From contig CALYLX010000127.1 in assembly GCA_944990035.1 (NCBI GenBank), positions 558,001-622,000 on the forward strand: a stretch of 64,000 nucleotides of DNA, read 5' to 3'. The position numbers and the translations under genes are program-made. The notes under the pieces are model-generated. The model was given only the letters and a program-made list of their open reading frames with translations. It had not been told where the DNA came from and ran no database searches. Shown here piece by piece: positions 1 through 12,835 of the stretch. Each line of letters opens with the position of its first letter. Positions within the stretch are counted from its first letter, which is position 1. Source of the stretch: Clitopilus passeckerianus (lineage: Eukaryota; Basidiomycota; Agaricomycetes; Agaricales; Entolomataceae).

Positions 1-75
1 ATTAAGAAGGCAATGGATGAGGACGGAAATGTTCTCGAGCCGGGTCACGAATATGATATCGCTGTCCTACGGTAG
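1..75 (+). CDS. 3' end of an edge gene, unknown product
   Basis: Reading from base 1 gives 24 codons ending in TAG at 73-75, with an acidic and polar tail that ends in HEYDIAVLR. Its residue mix looks like a protein C-terminus, but there is too little to assign a family. The rest of the gene would lie left of the window. The opposite strand is also open over bases 2-223, so this call is tentative. Confidence 0.3.
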   Translation: MKKAMDEDGNVLEPGHEYDIAVLR

Positions 76-905
76 GGTGACCTTCGCTTTCCATTCCGCC
101 AGTAACAAATTTTTTTTTGATGAACAGGATACCACGGCCATTCAGATGTTCGATCCAGCCAAGGTCCAAAGAGGCCGAAGTATTAGTCCTAGCTACCTCT
201 TCGGAGGAAGTATAGCCATGCACTATCGAAAGAATCTTGTTGTTCGAATAATAGCCTGTGGAAAGGTGCTGCGTAAACTAAAAATGCATCGTATCAGGTT
301 GGTCGAGTGGCGGACCAGAAATTCAGGCAAGATAGCCGACGTGATTATGGCTTCGTCGCCGGATGTTGTTATCTCCGTTCGGCTAACTTGGTTGTCCTCC
401 GTCCACCATCATCCAGCTGGCTGCTGGCAGCGCTGGCGCTCAAACGTTCATTTGATCAACCTTCTCGTAAACGAGGAGAATAGGGGGAATCACCCGAACC
501 TCTCACGGCTCTCATCGAACCAAATACCAAGGTGCGATCATCGGGGAGAAGTGTGATTGCAACTTATGAAGTGCTATAGTGCTTGGACCCCTGAATTCTG
601 GCAGCGTCACCTATGATCACCCAAGCGTACTTATTCGATCTGTAGAGCCAAACTTGATTCTATCCAGTGAAATCGGAACATGACATTCAAACTGCATCAG
701 GCTTGTCCAGTCACATCATTAATTCTGTTGGGAGCGATGCTTCTCCATCTGGGCACAAGAGCGTTTGAGTCGTAAATCCACTTCTGATCGTATGATCACA
801 GCATGTAGATGCACCGTTCTGCACCCTTTTATTTCTGTTCAAGCCGGACCCAACATCACCACCATTGCCTCAAGCTCTCTTTTCGTCCTTCACGTTCACA
901 CAAAG
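76..905. other. Gene-free stretch
   Basis: No frame here shows convincing coding character, domain motifs or splice-linked exons. The plus strand is open over 17-556 but its translation is low in recognisable structure. The last part is presumably the promoter of the hemerythrin-like gene. An additional short 5' exon of that gene could lie here. Confidence 0.5.
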
Positions 906-1822
906 ATGGGTCCTTCTCCCGATACCTGCTCTCTAATTCACTGGAACATGGTCAATGGTGCGTAACATTAGGTTCATTTATGGTGTTATTCTGAAACGAA
1001 TTCTACAGCGCATCGTGCATTCAAGTTGGGATTCGACAGTATCTTGAACAATCTCAACAACCCGCCCCTGGATGACCTCGCTAACTTCCTTGGCTATTGT
1101 GAAGCATGGGTAGTTTGCATTGAAGGTCACCACGATAGCGAGGTATGCATTATTCTAGGTTTCTTCTAACATCATTTCTGGTTGTAACTTGGGCGTTCTA
1201 GGAAGTCATTGTGTTCCCTTTCCTCAACGAACGCATGGACTTCTCAGGAGAAGCAGAGCAACATAAAGCGATTCATGCCGTCCTCGATGAACTGTCGGTT
1301 TTCATTCGCGAGGCTAAGGCTGACCCTACAAAGTTCGACGCAGCGAACATGAAGTCTACAATGGAAGCCTTCAAACCCATACTGGTACGTCTACCTTCAG
1401 CCGACCTACCATATTCTGAGGTCTTTTCATTAGTTCTCTCACTTGGACGAAGAGGTGGCACACATTGTTTCATCTAAAATAAAGGAGGCTGGTTTCATTG
1501 AGGAGGAGATTCTCGAGATGAACCATAAGCTGGAAGCTTATGCAAAGTCGCATGGAGACCCTTTCCTCGCGATTCCATTCATGGTTTGGTAAGAATGCTT
1601 CCGCTCCAGGTGATAGTGATCTAATGACTTGACACAGTCATACCCCAGAAGAAGATAAGCCTTATTGGCCCGGCTTTCCTTGGATCCTACGAAAGGTTCT
1701 GATTCCCTATATTTTCGCCTGGAGATATTCAGGGTATGTGTTTTATTCTCGTATACGTTTGCGGGCTAATGAAACCGCCAAACGTTAGCTATTGGAAGTA
1801 TGCACCGTATCCTGCATCATAG
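906..1822 (+). CDS. Hemerythrin-like HHE cation-binding protein
   Basis: Six exons joined by GT-AG introns (958-1008, 1143-1201, then introns starting near 1386, 1592 and 1733) give a protein of about 205 residues. The N-terminal half is an HHE four-helix bundle: MVN-HRAFKLGFDSIL, then CIEGHHDSEEEVIVFPFL, then FSHLDEEVAHI, which supply the histidines and glutamates that usually hold a di-iron or other metal site. The C-terminus has a Trp/Tyr-rich segment (YWPGFPW, FAWRYSGYW) common in fungal members. The family binds metal or oxygen and its exact role in mushrooms is not established. The start at 906 gives a shorter leader than most relatives, so a 5' exon may be missed. All exon phases agree and no break is seen. 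Confidence 0.85.
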
Positions 1823-2628
1823 ACACTCCGATGCGATTGACACTGGTCGTCCTAAGGTGTATACATATTTATTTTAGAACGTTTGAAGTACGCTTTTATG
1901 GAACGAATTTGATTTTTACCTGGTCATTCAATATACCTAGGTAGATGTGGCGTTCTCATGGCACTGTTTTCGATTGTCACTCAAGCTCAGATTGGTACCC
2001 AATCACACAGTCCGAGTTCCATATCTGTACGGATAGATGGGGATGATCGAACAACATCTTACAGAAGGTTCGATATTTGGCTTTGACTTCGATCAACTCC
2101 AAGGCTACCAAGAGGGTCAGTGACGGCATGGAGTCAGTGGCGTTGGCCAAGCCAGCTGGGTGTCCACTAACCAGTTCAACCATCTGCAAAAAATCTGCCT
2201 GTCAGGTTTTCAGCGATGATAGCTCATCTAGAAACCCATCTCTCATCAGTGCCTAATCAAGCGACTTGGGCATTCTTTACAGGTCAATAGGAACACCAAC
2301 TGCAACTTGACCACTTCGTCGCTAGCGGTGCCAATCTAATCTTGCAGCAGTCCAGATGCGCTTACAACGGCTGATTGAACAGCCAGGCACCACCTTATTT
2401 CCAAGCACACCGCATGGATTCTCTCCGTGCCACGGTACGTCCTAAATGGCGAAGGTAGCCTGCTCTACTAGCTCCGAACCTCCATCAGTTGTTTTACCAC
2501 TGACAGGATGGTTTCCTCCTCCGAATCTCCATCACTCTAATCGGAGGTTATAGGATCCCCTAATCAGTGGCTAATGCGGGCTATAAAGCAAGGTCATCTG
2601 AGGGCAAGAGGAGCCACAGGGAAACAGA
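1823..2628. other. Intergenic region
   Basis: About 0.8 kb with no supported gene. A short minus-strand open stretch (1977-2189) has no recognisable motif. The right end must hold the promoter of the membrane protein that starts at 2629. Confidence 0.5.
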
Positions 2629-3911
2629 ATGTCTGCCAACGGTACCTCTCCACCGAACGTTGTACAGATTCCACTTCCGCCAGGGCTAACACCTGAGAAA
2701 TGGTTCGAGCTTCAGGGCTCGATCGGTGAGTAAAAAGGTTATCATTCAGGGTTGCCTTCTCATCCGATATCTTCAGTGGCTGTCGCGATCTCAATCGCCG
2801 CTGCAGCTGCGGCTGCCTGGTGGGATTAGTATGTCTGCCTAATATCCTGGGTCGGAATGGTTGCCTAACAGTCGACCTTGCAGCTTGGTGCTTCTGCCTC
2901 ACGAGCTTGCTCTCTACAAGAAGGGCAACCAGACACATTGGAGACGTGGCCCAGGTGTCTATGCGTGAGATCGCATTCCTAATCTAGGCGTGAGCGATGA
3001 CACTAATCTAGATTGCCTCTTCCCAGGTTCATCGTATTGCGGTACGCTGGGGTTCTTGCCTTCATCCCGGCCTTGTTCATTTCTTCGCTGCAATGTACTC
3101 GATGCATGCTGGCGGGTGCCATGGGCCAGGTCTGCGCCGTCCTCGTTACGGCGTCGGCTGGCATAATCTTTGCGTTCCGGGTCTTCTCGCTTTGGAGTGG
3201 CAATAAAATCGTCTACGGGGTTGTCACTGTACTCTATGTTCTTATGGTTGGATCTTGGGTAAGCGTACCAGTCACCATTGCGAAAAGTCGCTCGATTGAC
3301 TGTTTCGTTAGATTGCGGTCGCAGCAAGTCTACGTGCCACCGAAGGACCCAAGACCGCCTATGGGTCCAACTGTCTGCTAGACCCAATACCGAGCTGGGC
3401 TCCTGTGTCATACATCTGCTCTCTCGTCTTCGACTCTCTCATTCTCGGCCTCACACTCGCCAAAATAAAAGGTCACACAAATAGTGGCATCGCCGGCCAA
3501 CTGCTCCGGATAGCATCCTCTATTTCTGTTTGGTCACCGCAACAAATCTCGTCGTTGTCATCATCCAACTTCTCAGAGGCGAGCAGTATATAATAGCGAA
3601 GCAAGCCGTTCTCTGCTTTCCCACTCTCATCAATACCGCCATGGGCAGTCGGTAGGTGGCGCATTGACCCAGGTCTGAATTGATGGTTGATGATCCTCGT
3701 CTGTTATAGCGTCTTCCTCAACTTGAAGCTATATCATGAACGCAAGCATGCTTCAACATCTGAAGCATTGAAGATGATGTCGTCGAGTGATCGAACACGG
3801 CAGGGGACCGATCCTGCATACAACTCGCAGGTGAAAGGCGGTGTCATGGTGGTGGAGAGCAGCTATATACATGTCGACCCGAAGGAATCTAGGAGAGCAA
3901 GTTATGTATAA
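2629..3911 (+). CDS. Multi-pass membrane protein, DUF6533-like
   Basis: The spliced product is about 330 residues. Near the N-terminus a hydrophobic helix runs into WWDYLVLLPHELALYKK, the pattern of the basidiomycete DUF6533 family (helix, then Y/D-Y-L followed by a charged E-L/V-x-L stretch). Further hydrophobic segments follow: VLRYAGVLAFIPALFISS, AVLVTASAGIIFAF, VVTVLYVLMVGSW, SYICSLVFDSLILGLTL and ILYFCLVTATNLVVVIIQLL. The polar cytosolic-type tail is about 60 residues. Introns start after the codons near 2730, 2826, 2967, 3258 and 3650. The frame breaks at 3508-3509: reading continues only if one base is missing, giving the family-typical LLRD-S-ILYF. These families are greatly expanded in mushrooms and have no known ligand or function. 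Confidence 0.75.
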
Positions 3912-4479
3912 TACAACCTGTTTTTGTCGACATCACGTATACGACAACATGTACATTAGTTAACTTATTCGCATGCGACAGAACACTGACAATGCTTCAC
4001 TTTGTACGGCGCGGTTCTTTCAGGGTATACATTAACACACTACTGTAGGGTATCCGAGGGAAGCAACGAAGAGAAGAGCGCGCGTGTATGATATGCGTTC
4101 AAATGACATTACCTGGTAGTACTCTACATAGAAGAAACCCGAGTGCAGCGAGAAGAAAAAATTGCAAACCACGAACCCGAACCTGATAAATACCAATATC
4201 GATACCTGAATAGCAAAGTAGATGCAAAAACCAATACGAACAGCAGTAACCATTGCCCAACTTCTCTAGAGAGGCCATTTCTACAAGACAGGATCCCAAA
4301 GCCAGATATGAATATTAGGAAGTCCAGAAATTGGCTGCAATGTCGGTCTGACATCGACAGGGCAACCCAAGCCCATCTATCCTCGGAGGAAATTTGCTTG
4401 ACAGGACAAGCAAGGTTTGGATTGACCAAGATCAGGAGCATCGTTCTGATACGTATGAAGTCCATCCTATAAGGCCGGG
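3912..4479. other. Intergenic region between convergent genes
   Basis: This stretch lies between two 3' ends and so should hold both 3' UTRs and terminators. Open frames exist on both strands (4032-4472) but they show no domain, no compositional sign of coding and no splice-linked continuation. Confidence 0.45.
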
Positions 4480-5240
4480 TTAGCACAGATCTAGGACATG
4501 CACGTTCCTTACAGGCCCACCTTTGTTCTGCAAATAACCATCCATTGCCTTGAACCCAAAATTACGAATCTCCCTCTCCAGCAGCCAAACGTCGTCGCAG
4601 TTCACGACGCAGCAATCGTGCAGCACGCAGGCGGCATCCAGGAACCACGTCCGGGAGCTGAACTCGGGTGGCCTTCCATTCAACGCAGCAGCACCTTTCG
4701 GGGGATGTTCACCGTCTTCATCATCAACAACAAGCTGTCCGGCCCAACCACCTCCTCGTACGACCCCAACACGCCCAGATCGCATAGCCGGATGATTGCA
4801 ACGACGAGTGGGGAAGTAATGATGGGACACGATTTAACCTCGAGTTTCCAGTCGTCTGAGGCATCGGAGGCAATAACAACGTGGAACAGGGTACCTTCAG
4901 AACCAATGGGCTTGATGTCGGGGTTCGATACGTAGAATGCCCAGTCCCACGTTGCTAGATCTCCGCGATAGGTGAGGATGGCATAGAGGACGTTCGGCTC
5001 GAGTTCCTGGTCTGATTCAATTGAGAGATTGCTGGAGGGGAAGTGTCCGGTGGCTGATCGAGCGTGTCCTCCATCCTTGCCAGCCCAACGCCGATGCTGG
5101 TGATGCGAATGGTAAAGCCCCGCCGCGAGGGCGGTCCTCGTCGTCGAACGAAGGAATAGGGAGGTCGGCAGATCCCGAAACTTGCCTGATTTGGAAATTA
5201 CACTGCATTTTGATTTGCAGATCTCGGAGGACATGGCCAC
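4480..5240 (-). CDS. Small conserved fungal protein, frame-broken
   Basis: The core reads NVLYAILTYRGDLATWDWAFYV, then GTLFHVVIASD, then in another frame FSSRTWFLDAACVLHD and CDDVWLLEREI. Together they resemble a family of roughly 150-residue fungal proteins marked by a WxWAF-type strand, a short FH motif and a terminal R-x-W...LH...D-D-V-x-x-L-E block. I recognise the pattern but cannot name a function. The two halves are in different frames, and the shift is at a run of five G on the plus strand (4700-4704); one missing base restores reading through TVNIPPKG. The start is uncertain. The first in-frame Met is at 5240, but the leader before about 5060 looks non-conserved and may contain an intron or belong to the UTR. 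Confidence 0.55.
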
Positions 5241-6200
5241 ACCTAGTCATCGCCAGTCATTACGAGTCCTCAGATCTGGTCCGTGCATGTATTTGCATAA
5301 AATACGCATTTGCGAAGTTCAATGCTCCTTACCACTCTGGCCTTATGGCTTAGATCAAGTGTAGTATCTGTTCTTGATAGTTTAACCACTATTATCGAGG
5401 CGTACCCGCCTCTGTATTGGTTATCTTATTTTTGCCGCCCTTGCCTTGTGCTCTGCTCGCAACACATGGCGCGATGACCTTGCCATAGCACTACTGGCTC
5501 GTGTCGTCGGGGAATCCCTTCTTTCTTTTTCTGGATTGTCAGAAGATTGCCAATTGGCGTTTCTTTAGAAGTCGAGAAATATATCTGAAGGAAATCCGCC
5601 GTCGTTTATTGTTTATTGTGTTTTATTATTTCTTGAAACAAAGCGGTTCGTTGCACCGCTATCATATAGTCATGGAGCTCGTTAGGCTTCAATATACAAT
5701 ATACAATATTCAGTATTCGATCCGATCAAATGCAAAGAGTTGCCATAACCTTCTCCATCGATCGGCGCGAGCCCTCTTATTCCTTGCTACCAGATGCGCC
5801 GCAATATTTCTCCCGTCCGACGCCTCACGCATTTTCTCCCAACGTTTACCACAGGATCTCGTTCATTCCGCGATTGAATGGCCAGAGGCTCAGGTTCGCA
5901 TGACGTGAGCCATAATCTGTATTGTTGAACACAATGCGATGTTTGCATGCAGTCTGTCAAAGATAATTGTGTATCCGTCGCTTAGCCGAAATGGAAACAA
6001 CACTTGCTGCCCTGAATTGATTCACGTTCCTAATTATCGCAATTTTCAAATAAATTACGTAATCATGGATGGTCGCCTTCACCCACGAGCTTTGGTTCGG
6101 CCCTAAGGTTACCAACGACCGCACGCAGTCGAATTCGCTTCAGCAAATCCAGCAGCATAGTTCGCTACGAGGGGACTTACCTTCAATATAGCTGCTCACG
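5241..6200. other. Divergent promoter region
   Basis: Nearly 1 kb lying between a minus-strand and a plus-strand gene, hence two promoters back to back. It contains a short AT-rich run (ATATACAATATACAATATT near 5691-5709) and poly-T tracts. An open frame at 5501-5908 has no coding features that I can support. Confidence 0.5.
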
Positions 6201-9200
6201 ATGGCTGGATTCCTTCGGAAAAAGAGCAAGCAGGAGCCCCCTACGAACACACGGCCCGTTGTGACTGCTGCTAGTACCTCTTCATCGCCAACTTCAACGC
6301 CTTTGTTTGCCAGGTTCGCTACGACTTCGCACCATGCTGAGCCACAGAAAGCTGTCGTTTCTGGGCCTATGATGCTATCGAGTAATCCTCGGAGAGATGT
6401 CCCACCGGTTGGACAACATCGAAGTCACAGTACAAGGGGAATCTCTAACGGGATGCCTATAAATGGCCAGGTCCGCCGTGATACTGTCGACTATAAGGTA
6501 CGATAGAATCACATCTTTACTTTCATGATCTCCAACTCATGCTGCTCTACAAGCCCTTACCTGCTGCAAGAGAGCTTCCTCCGCAGCCTCGTGCTTCGTA
6601 TCCCCAACCTCACCCCCAACCTCGTGCACGGCCGATTTCCCGTGTTAGCATTGACAAGCCTCTTCCTCTTCCTGCTGAGCCTGTTCCAGCACCGAAGCCT
6701 ATACCCACATCGGCACTAGCACCACCACCGGTGCAAGCTCGCTCCGCTTCTCCTGATCTAGCCCTTGGCGGAGAGTATGCACATTTATGGAGTGTCATCG
6801 CGGGCGACGACCCAAATGTTCTTCAAGGATCACCTCCCAGTTCCAACCCTCCTTCCATGAACAAAAGAAATCCCCTTCAAAATTCCGCCCCGCCACCTCC
6901 TTTGGCGCCGTCTTCACCTGGAAACGCTGCTCCCACGAAACCGCCCATAGTGGAGAACTCTTGGCCTTCAGAACGCCTCCCCAATGGATTTCCTACTTCC
7001 CATACCAACGGCCACTCCCCAAATGCCGGCAAACAGACATTGGAGAAACTCAATGATCCCTCACGTCATGCCTTACTCACTGACACTAATAATGGAAAAC
7101 GGATAAACCCTGTCCAAGCTAACGGCAACGCTGCCAACATGCGTAGTGCCAATCCAATGGAAGATGAATTCGGCTCCCAACAACCTGCACCACCTCCACC
7201 GATAAAACACAATGCTTCCATGTCAAAATCTCGTCCAACTAGCACTATGTGCAGCCACCCCAAGCACCTGAGCGCATTGTGAAGGTAAATCCACATTTTG
7301 CTTCTTCATTGATGGAATACAAATTCCTCTGCATCTATTTTGATCGCTATGACGCGATCCCTCCGCCGAGAAAAGCATCCCTCGTGTTCTTATCTCCTCG
7401 ATAGGCCACGAGCGTGCCACTAGTCAGGCACTCGAAGTACCGTGTTGTCCTCGTGTCCTCTTCTCCTAGTCCACTCTCATTTGCCTCCGTAATTGTATAG
7501 TGATGGTCCTATTTTAACAGCAGGATCCAAACCATACTCTTCTGCCAAGTCCCTCCAATTCACCCGATTCTAATCGGAGATTAACTCGGGCACAGGAGAC
7601 GCCATCCTTCAACGGTGAATGGACTCCGGTGCGTGTTATACATGAATGACGGTATCACATCGATCTAATTCCACTTCTCGTGTTACTTTAGGCTGCTTCT
7701 AGAGACAAACAGCTTCCCTCGTCATCGAACCCGGATGTCTCTCGTTTGACCTCACCATCGCAAATCATGGGTGCCTCTACCAGCTCGCTGGGCGCACAGT
7801 CCATTCGTTCCTCGGTGTACAAGGACATACGCACAGAAGACATATCTACCCCTCCGCCTCCCCAGCCTAACGTCACCCAGCAACCGTCACCTCCCGTTTC
7901 CCCGCCTCTGCCGCGAAAATCTCCAAGTATGCGCCAATCTCTCAACCCAGGTCAATTGTCGGGCAGAGGCAAGCCTCTCATCTTCGCAGCGATGGCATCT
8001 GTGGATCCAGAACCAGAGAATCAGCCGCCACCACCAGCGTCCTTCCGTCCTTCCGATCGACCGCCGGTTGAACCGATGAATGCGCGGAACAACGTGCCTC
8101 CTCAGCAGCAGCAGCCTCCTCCTCCCCATTTCCAGAATCACAATCAATTCCACCAGCAGCAGCCACCGCCGCAGTCTTACCGACCTCCCCAACCGGCTGA
8201 TGGTCCATACCCAAGCCGTCAAAATTCTCTGAATCAACCTGGACGTGGCCCACCCCAGCCATATCAGACTCCTCCAAATGGGCAATACCAACAGGTTCTT
8301 CCCGCTCGTTCCAGTGGGTCCATGAGGCAGAACAACAGAGGACCTCTACCACCCCAACCCCAACCTGGTCCTGGCTATGCGCCTCAGCCTGCATACTCCC
8401 CTCCCCCACAGAACAACCTACCTCCGCCACAGTCATTCCAACAAGCTCAGCACCCACTCCCTCAACCCCCACATGGCCCTAGACCATCTTACTCGCCTCC
8501 GCGAGATGCTACGGCACAACTGAGGATGTCGCCAGAACCTCACCGTGCGTCACCTACGAAAGGTAGACGCCTGAGCAAGAAGCCACCGCCAGGTAGCGAT
8601 GTGGCTTCTATTCGGTCGCAAAAACGACCTGGTAGTGGGGACAAACGACCCGGTAGTGGGCATGATAAATCTCAACCGCAGCCTCAGCTTCCTCAGCTCC
8701 AGCCCCAACCCCAGTTCCAGCAAAGGCCTCCTCAGCCACCTCATCATAATCACTTGGTGAAGCAGCATCATCAACAACACCACCAACCTCCTCCGCCCAT
8801 GGTCTCTATTACTCCTGGCCCTCCACCTCATGCAATTGTTTCGGCGCCACCACCACCACCCGAGAAGCTCTCGGTTGACAGGGACCCGCTTGGTGTTCCT
8901 CTTCACGACGACCCTTTCGCAAAATCAGACGGGGTGAAGATGCTCTCCCCGTTCTCGAAAGATGGACGAGGGGACTTCTTGGGTGTCGAATCCGATGCAG
9001 ACGGGTTCCATTCAACTTCTGAGTCTCCATCTCCCCGACTCTCGCAAAACATTGGTCCGTCAGAGCCGATGGTCGGCGTAGACAACCACGGAGAATTGGG
9101 CGAAGGTGAAGGCGAGCGCTTGCCCACCGTTGAGGAGATCCCGAATGATGGCAAGGACCGCTTGACCGAATTCCTGGCCGAGCCTGCTCTGCTTTCAAAC

Positions 9201-10768
9201 CTTCTGTCCTTCTTTTCCTTCTATGACTGGTGCATGCTCTTGAGCCTGTCCAGGGAGATTCGATTCCGTGTAGTGTCAAATCCTGAACTACGTGAAGCTG
9301 TCCTCGAGCAGTTCTTGCAGACTGTTGGGTATAGCAGGTGGACTTTCAATGATCCTGAGCCTCTCTCGTTATCGCTGCAGGTATGTCAATCATAATCCTT
9401 TCTTACAACAACTATATGCTAATTATCATCTCTCACAGGATCTCAATGACTATATGCGCGGAGTATCCACCCCTACACATGAATATGCACGAGTTTCAGC
9501 CCTCTATATCCACTCTTTAGGTGTCCACCCCTCACATCGAGATCAGTCCCTCGATGAGACCGTGGCCAACCTGTCGGCTGCCACACGCGCATACACTCGG
9601 GTAGTGCTTCGCCTAAGAGCCCAAGCAGAAAAGGAAGCCAGCATTGCCCGACGAAATGGGCGAAATAGCGGCTCTCGTCCAGGAAGCAGAGCTCCCTCAC
9701 CCACGTACTCCTCACTTTCGCATTCGAACCATGGGCACCGTGACCCGCCTCAGCCCCAGAGATCCGCTATCGTCACATCAGGGACCTTCCAGTCTCCATT
9801 ATTCCGACTCAGGAGGGCTCCTCTGCTCCGTGTATTCGTACCTTCACCGGATGGTGACTGGCTGTCCGACAAGAGTGTGCTGGAGTGTGAGGCTGAGCTT
9901 AAGAGGGCAGGTGTCTTGGATTTGATGCGGATTGGCGATGTCGTATGGGATGTGGCCGTTGGTGACGAAGGCAATGTTGGTCGCTTGGTTTGGGACGGGA
10001 CCTACCTTATCGTGCGTTTTTTCCTCATTTCCAATTCCGATTAGGCTAACCTCTCGCTTTCAGGATTTGGACTATACGTACGCTGCTGCTGGAGACCTGC
10101 CCAAGTATCTTCCGACACTAGGATTCCCGCCTTCATACTTCCACCGTGTCATTCGCAGTGGCCCTGGCTCCTCAAACCCGATTGCTCATATCGATATTCG
10201 ACCTTGGGGCGAAGAGATCGCTGCGAACCTACAGCTTCTCCAAGACCGAGTGAGGACCGAGACGTATGTATATAGTTCTCTCGCTTTGACATTGCAGCTG
10301 ACCCGTTTCCAGTCCACAAGGCGCTCATCATAACGTTGTTCGCTGGGTCCATCGTTCATCCTTCCAAATCCGTCCTGTTCCGCGGAATGGGAGAGCTCCC
10401 AACTCTTATAGCCACAGAGGTAGCCCCCATCAGGGTACAACCAGAGTACCAATTCCAGGGACCAGCTTGTTTGTGGATCCTGGCTGGTATGGTACCATCG
10501 TTCTAGAAACCGAAGGAACAAACGAATCGCTGGCCGATTTGCAAGAAAGGTGTGGCCCTGGTGCTTTCCCGCCCCGACCACATCATCATCACGGAAGCAA
10601 GGGTCTGCCAGCAGAACAGGATAGAAAGATGGTTTATCGTATAATGAGAGAAAAGAGGTGCGTTTTCACCTATGGGCCTTCACCGACCTACACTAACTGT
10701 GCTTCTCTTGCAGCCGACCGGGAGAAATTTGGATACGGACCGTTTCTGCCAAAGAGCGACTTTTGTAG
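6201..10768 (+). CDS. Large Pro/Gln-rich protein with conserved C-terminal region
   Basis: A spliced product of well over 1,000 residues. The N-terminal two thirds are low-complexity: proline, glutamine and serine tracts such as PPQQQQPPPPH, with scattered KRPGSG repeats. From about 9160 the sequence becomes structured: EFLAEPALLSNLLSFFSFYD, then LREAVLEQFLQTVGY, then an Arg-rich loop and LDYTYAAAGDLPKYL...FHRVI. This resembles a fungal-wide protein of unknown function, and the leading segment looks F-box-like in hydrophobic spacing. Clear introns lie around 6497, 7631-7691, 9380-9438, 10012-10063, 10264-10312 and 10655-10713. Exons between 7250 and 7530 are unresolved. The frame breaks at a C4 run (7258-7261) and is restored by one extra base. 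No function is assigned. Confidence 0.65.
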
Positions 10769-11502
10769 TATCGGCCGCTGGACCTCACTTATAGACGCTT
10801 TTACCCTTTCTGCTCCATATGTTTCGCACGTACATTTGCTCGGACCGCCAATTTTTCCAGATTCAGACTTTGCTTTATCTTCCAGACATTTTAGAGGCGT
10901 TCTTTATGCATGACAATTTATAATTACTTTCTGCGTTACCTTACTTAGTGCCTATTCTTATACTTGAATGTCGAAAACTGTAATTGTAGTATTGCATAAA
11001 CTCGATGCTGCTCGATTTCTATCGGTCCCACATTTTCTAAGATAGCCACCACGCAAATTCTTTGGGTCGGGAACAGATAGATACATATTTAATCAAGAGC
11101 AATTAACTACGTACACACACCAGAACCAACATACAGAGATAAACCTAGCTACTAAACAGACAACAAATTACGGAGATGATCAAGGTGGCCTCGCCAGATG
11201 GTGGAGAATTCCAGGGTGGAAGGGTAAACAGACGAGAAAGCTCAACCACCGGCCAATAAAATAGAGAAAGCGGGAATAGAGGTAGGAGAGGGTAAGAGTG
11301 TTGTACAAACATATAACAGAGAGTACACGTGTACAGTAGGATAGGGGGAAAGATGGAATGGCTCGGAAAGCAAACAGCGATAGCACGACGACGAGTTTAT
11401 AGAGACAAGTTCTCATGCTTCCATGAGAAATATGGTACTGGGATACACTTTGGATGTCGTAATTTCCTGCCTGGACAGAGACAGATATCGTGGGTTAAAT
11501 AT
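10769..11502. other. 3' flanks of two convergent genes
   Basis: Both neighbours end here, so the stretch should carry two 3' UTRs and poly(A) signals. It is AT-rich and has no supported open frame. Confidence 0.5.
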
Positions 11503-12250
11503 TTATGCCTGGCGAAAAATTAGCATGATGCATGCTGGACAAAAAGGATGCGACGTACTGTAGTGGTAGCTTCCTCTGCAGCAGGAGCGGCAGCGGCAGC
11601 TTCAGCCTCAGGTTCCTCTGCAATGGATTCTTGAGCGGCGGCGGCAGGTGCGGCAGGCGCCTGTCCCTCCACCTAACGAGAAGGTTAGTTTGTGAGGTAA
11701 TTTACATAGAGCCGATAAGGTTACTTGCCTTGGAAGCGGGCTTCTTAGAGCCTGCGCGAGACGATGGTTTCGCAGATTCAGCCCGAGATGTTGGCTTAGC
11801 GGCAGCAGCCTTGGAAGCGGGTTTGGTCGACGCCTTTGAAGCTGGTTTCGCAGCCTTAGACGCCGGTTTTTCAGCAGCCTTAGAAGCAGGCTTGGTAGCT
11901 TTGGATGCTGGTTTAGCCTGTAGTTTGCGTGAGTAGCGCCCATGGTCCGCAATCAGAATGGCACTCACCTTCTTCGCAGCAGGTTCAGCGGTGCCCTCCT
12001 CAGCAGCTTCAGCAGCGCCATTAGCTTCCTCAGGTTGCTTGCGCTTCTTTCCAGCTGAAGACTTGGGTTTCTCTGCTGCTTCGCCGGCTGCAGCCTTTTC
12101 TTCCTTGTCGGCTTTCTTCGACTTAGGCTTAGCAGCAGCTTTCTTGACTACGGGTTCTGGTTTGGGTTGATCTTTGATTCTTGACGAGCGACGAGGCTCG
12201 GTAGTTTCTGTTGCGCCTGCATCAGGCTTTGCGGCAGCTTTCCTGGGCAT
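11503..12250 (-). CDS. Histone H1-like Lys/Ala-rich nuclear protein
   Basis: The product is about 195 residues and starts MPRKAAAKP. Near residue 20 is RRSSRIKDQPKPEP, a basic motif reminiscent of HMGN-type and other small chromatin proteins. A basic middle part with nuclear-localisation-like KKRKQPEE follows, then about nine imperfect KPASKA heptamers resembling the tail of linker histones, and an acidic Glu/Ala C-terminus. The inferred role is DNA or nucleosome binding in the nucleus. Introns: 11918-11968 (51 nt, in frame, so it could be read through), 11673-11728 with a GC-AG border, and probably one of about 50 nt near the 3' end that leaves a two-codon last exon. If that last intron is retained the protein ends about 11 residues later, near 11522. 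Confidence 0.7.
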
Positions 12251-12835
12251 TGTTGAAGGATGGGGGGACGCTGGTAGAAGGGCAGATAGCGGCGGGGAAA
12301 CAAGACGCGTTCAGATTCCGAAAATCGATTCCCAACCTCCAACTCTGTTGATTACCATAAGCAAGGGGGCACGTGCAGCGCGTCTGAATCACGTGTGGAC
12401 AGGCATGGGAATTGCGCCACCTCGCGCTCAGGCCGGCGCGTCTTAACTCCGTTCTTGATCCATCCCAACGGACCTTGACAACAGAGGTGATGGAGTTTAT
12501 TCTTGATGACAGGCGGCATGTTTCCTGACGATTTCACGCCCTTAACATACGGGTGGGTGAATATTGCATGGATCCCATCCAAGTAAAGCCTTATCTGAGT
12601 CGGTCAACATTATCATCAACCTCCGGTCACTGATAATCCCGGACAGGATGTCAGGAGATAAGTAAAGCAGCGACAGTAAAGTAGCGGTGCGGTCTGCGTC
12701 ATACGAGGCTGAAAAGGTGCGAACACTCATTGCCGTGTCCTGAAACACACTCGCATAGTGGGCTGGGTAAGGCAATCGTTGTAGACTCACAAAGAAGTGA
12801 TATTGGGAGTTAAGCTAAGTAAGAAAGATGATTAG
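12251..12835. other. Intergenic region
   Basis: This holds the promoter of the H1-like gene on its left and the 3' flank of the F-box gene on its right. A minus-strand open stretch (12542-12790) has no recognisable feature. Confidence 0.5.

Noticed and set aside
17..556. Long plus-strand open frame at the left edge
   Set aside because: Composition and motifs do not look coding, and it overlaps another open frame on the opposite strand.
5501..5908. 135-codon open frame in the divergent promoter
   Set aside because: No domain, no conserved block, AT-rich; likely chance.
7887..8906. Long minus-strand frames inside the Pro/Gln-rich gene
   Set aside because: Mirror of low-complexity codons (Arg/Trp-rich antisense), not genes.
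11918..11968. Reading the H1-like gene through without an intron
   Set aside because: The 51-nt segment has perfect GT-AG borders and a composition unlike its Lys/Ala flanks, so splicing is preferred, though readthrough keeps frame.
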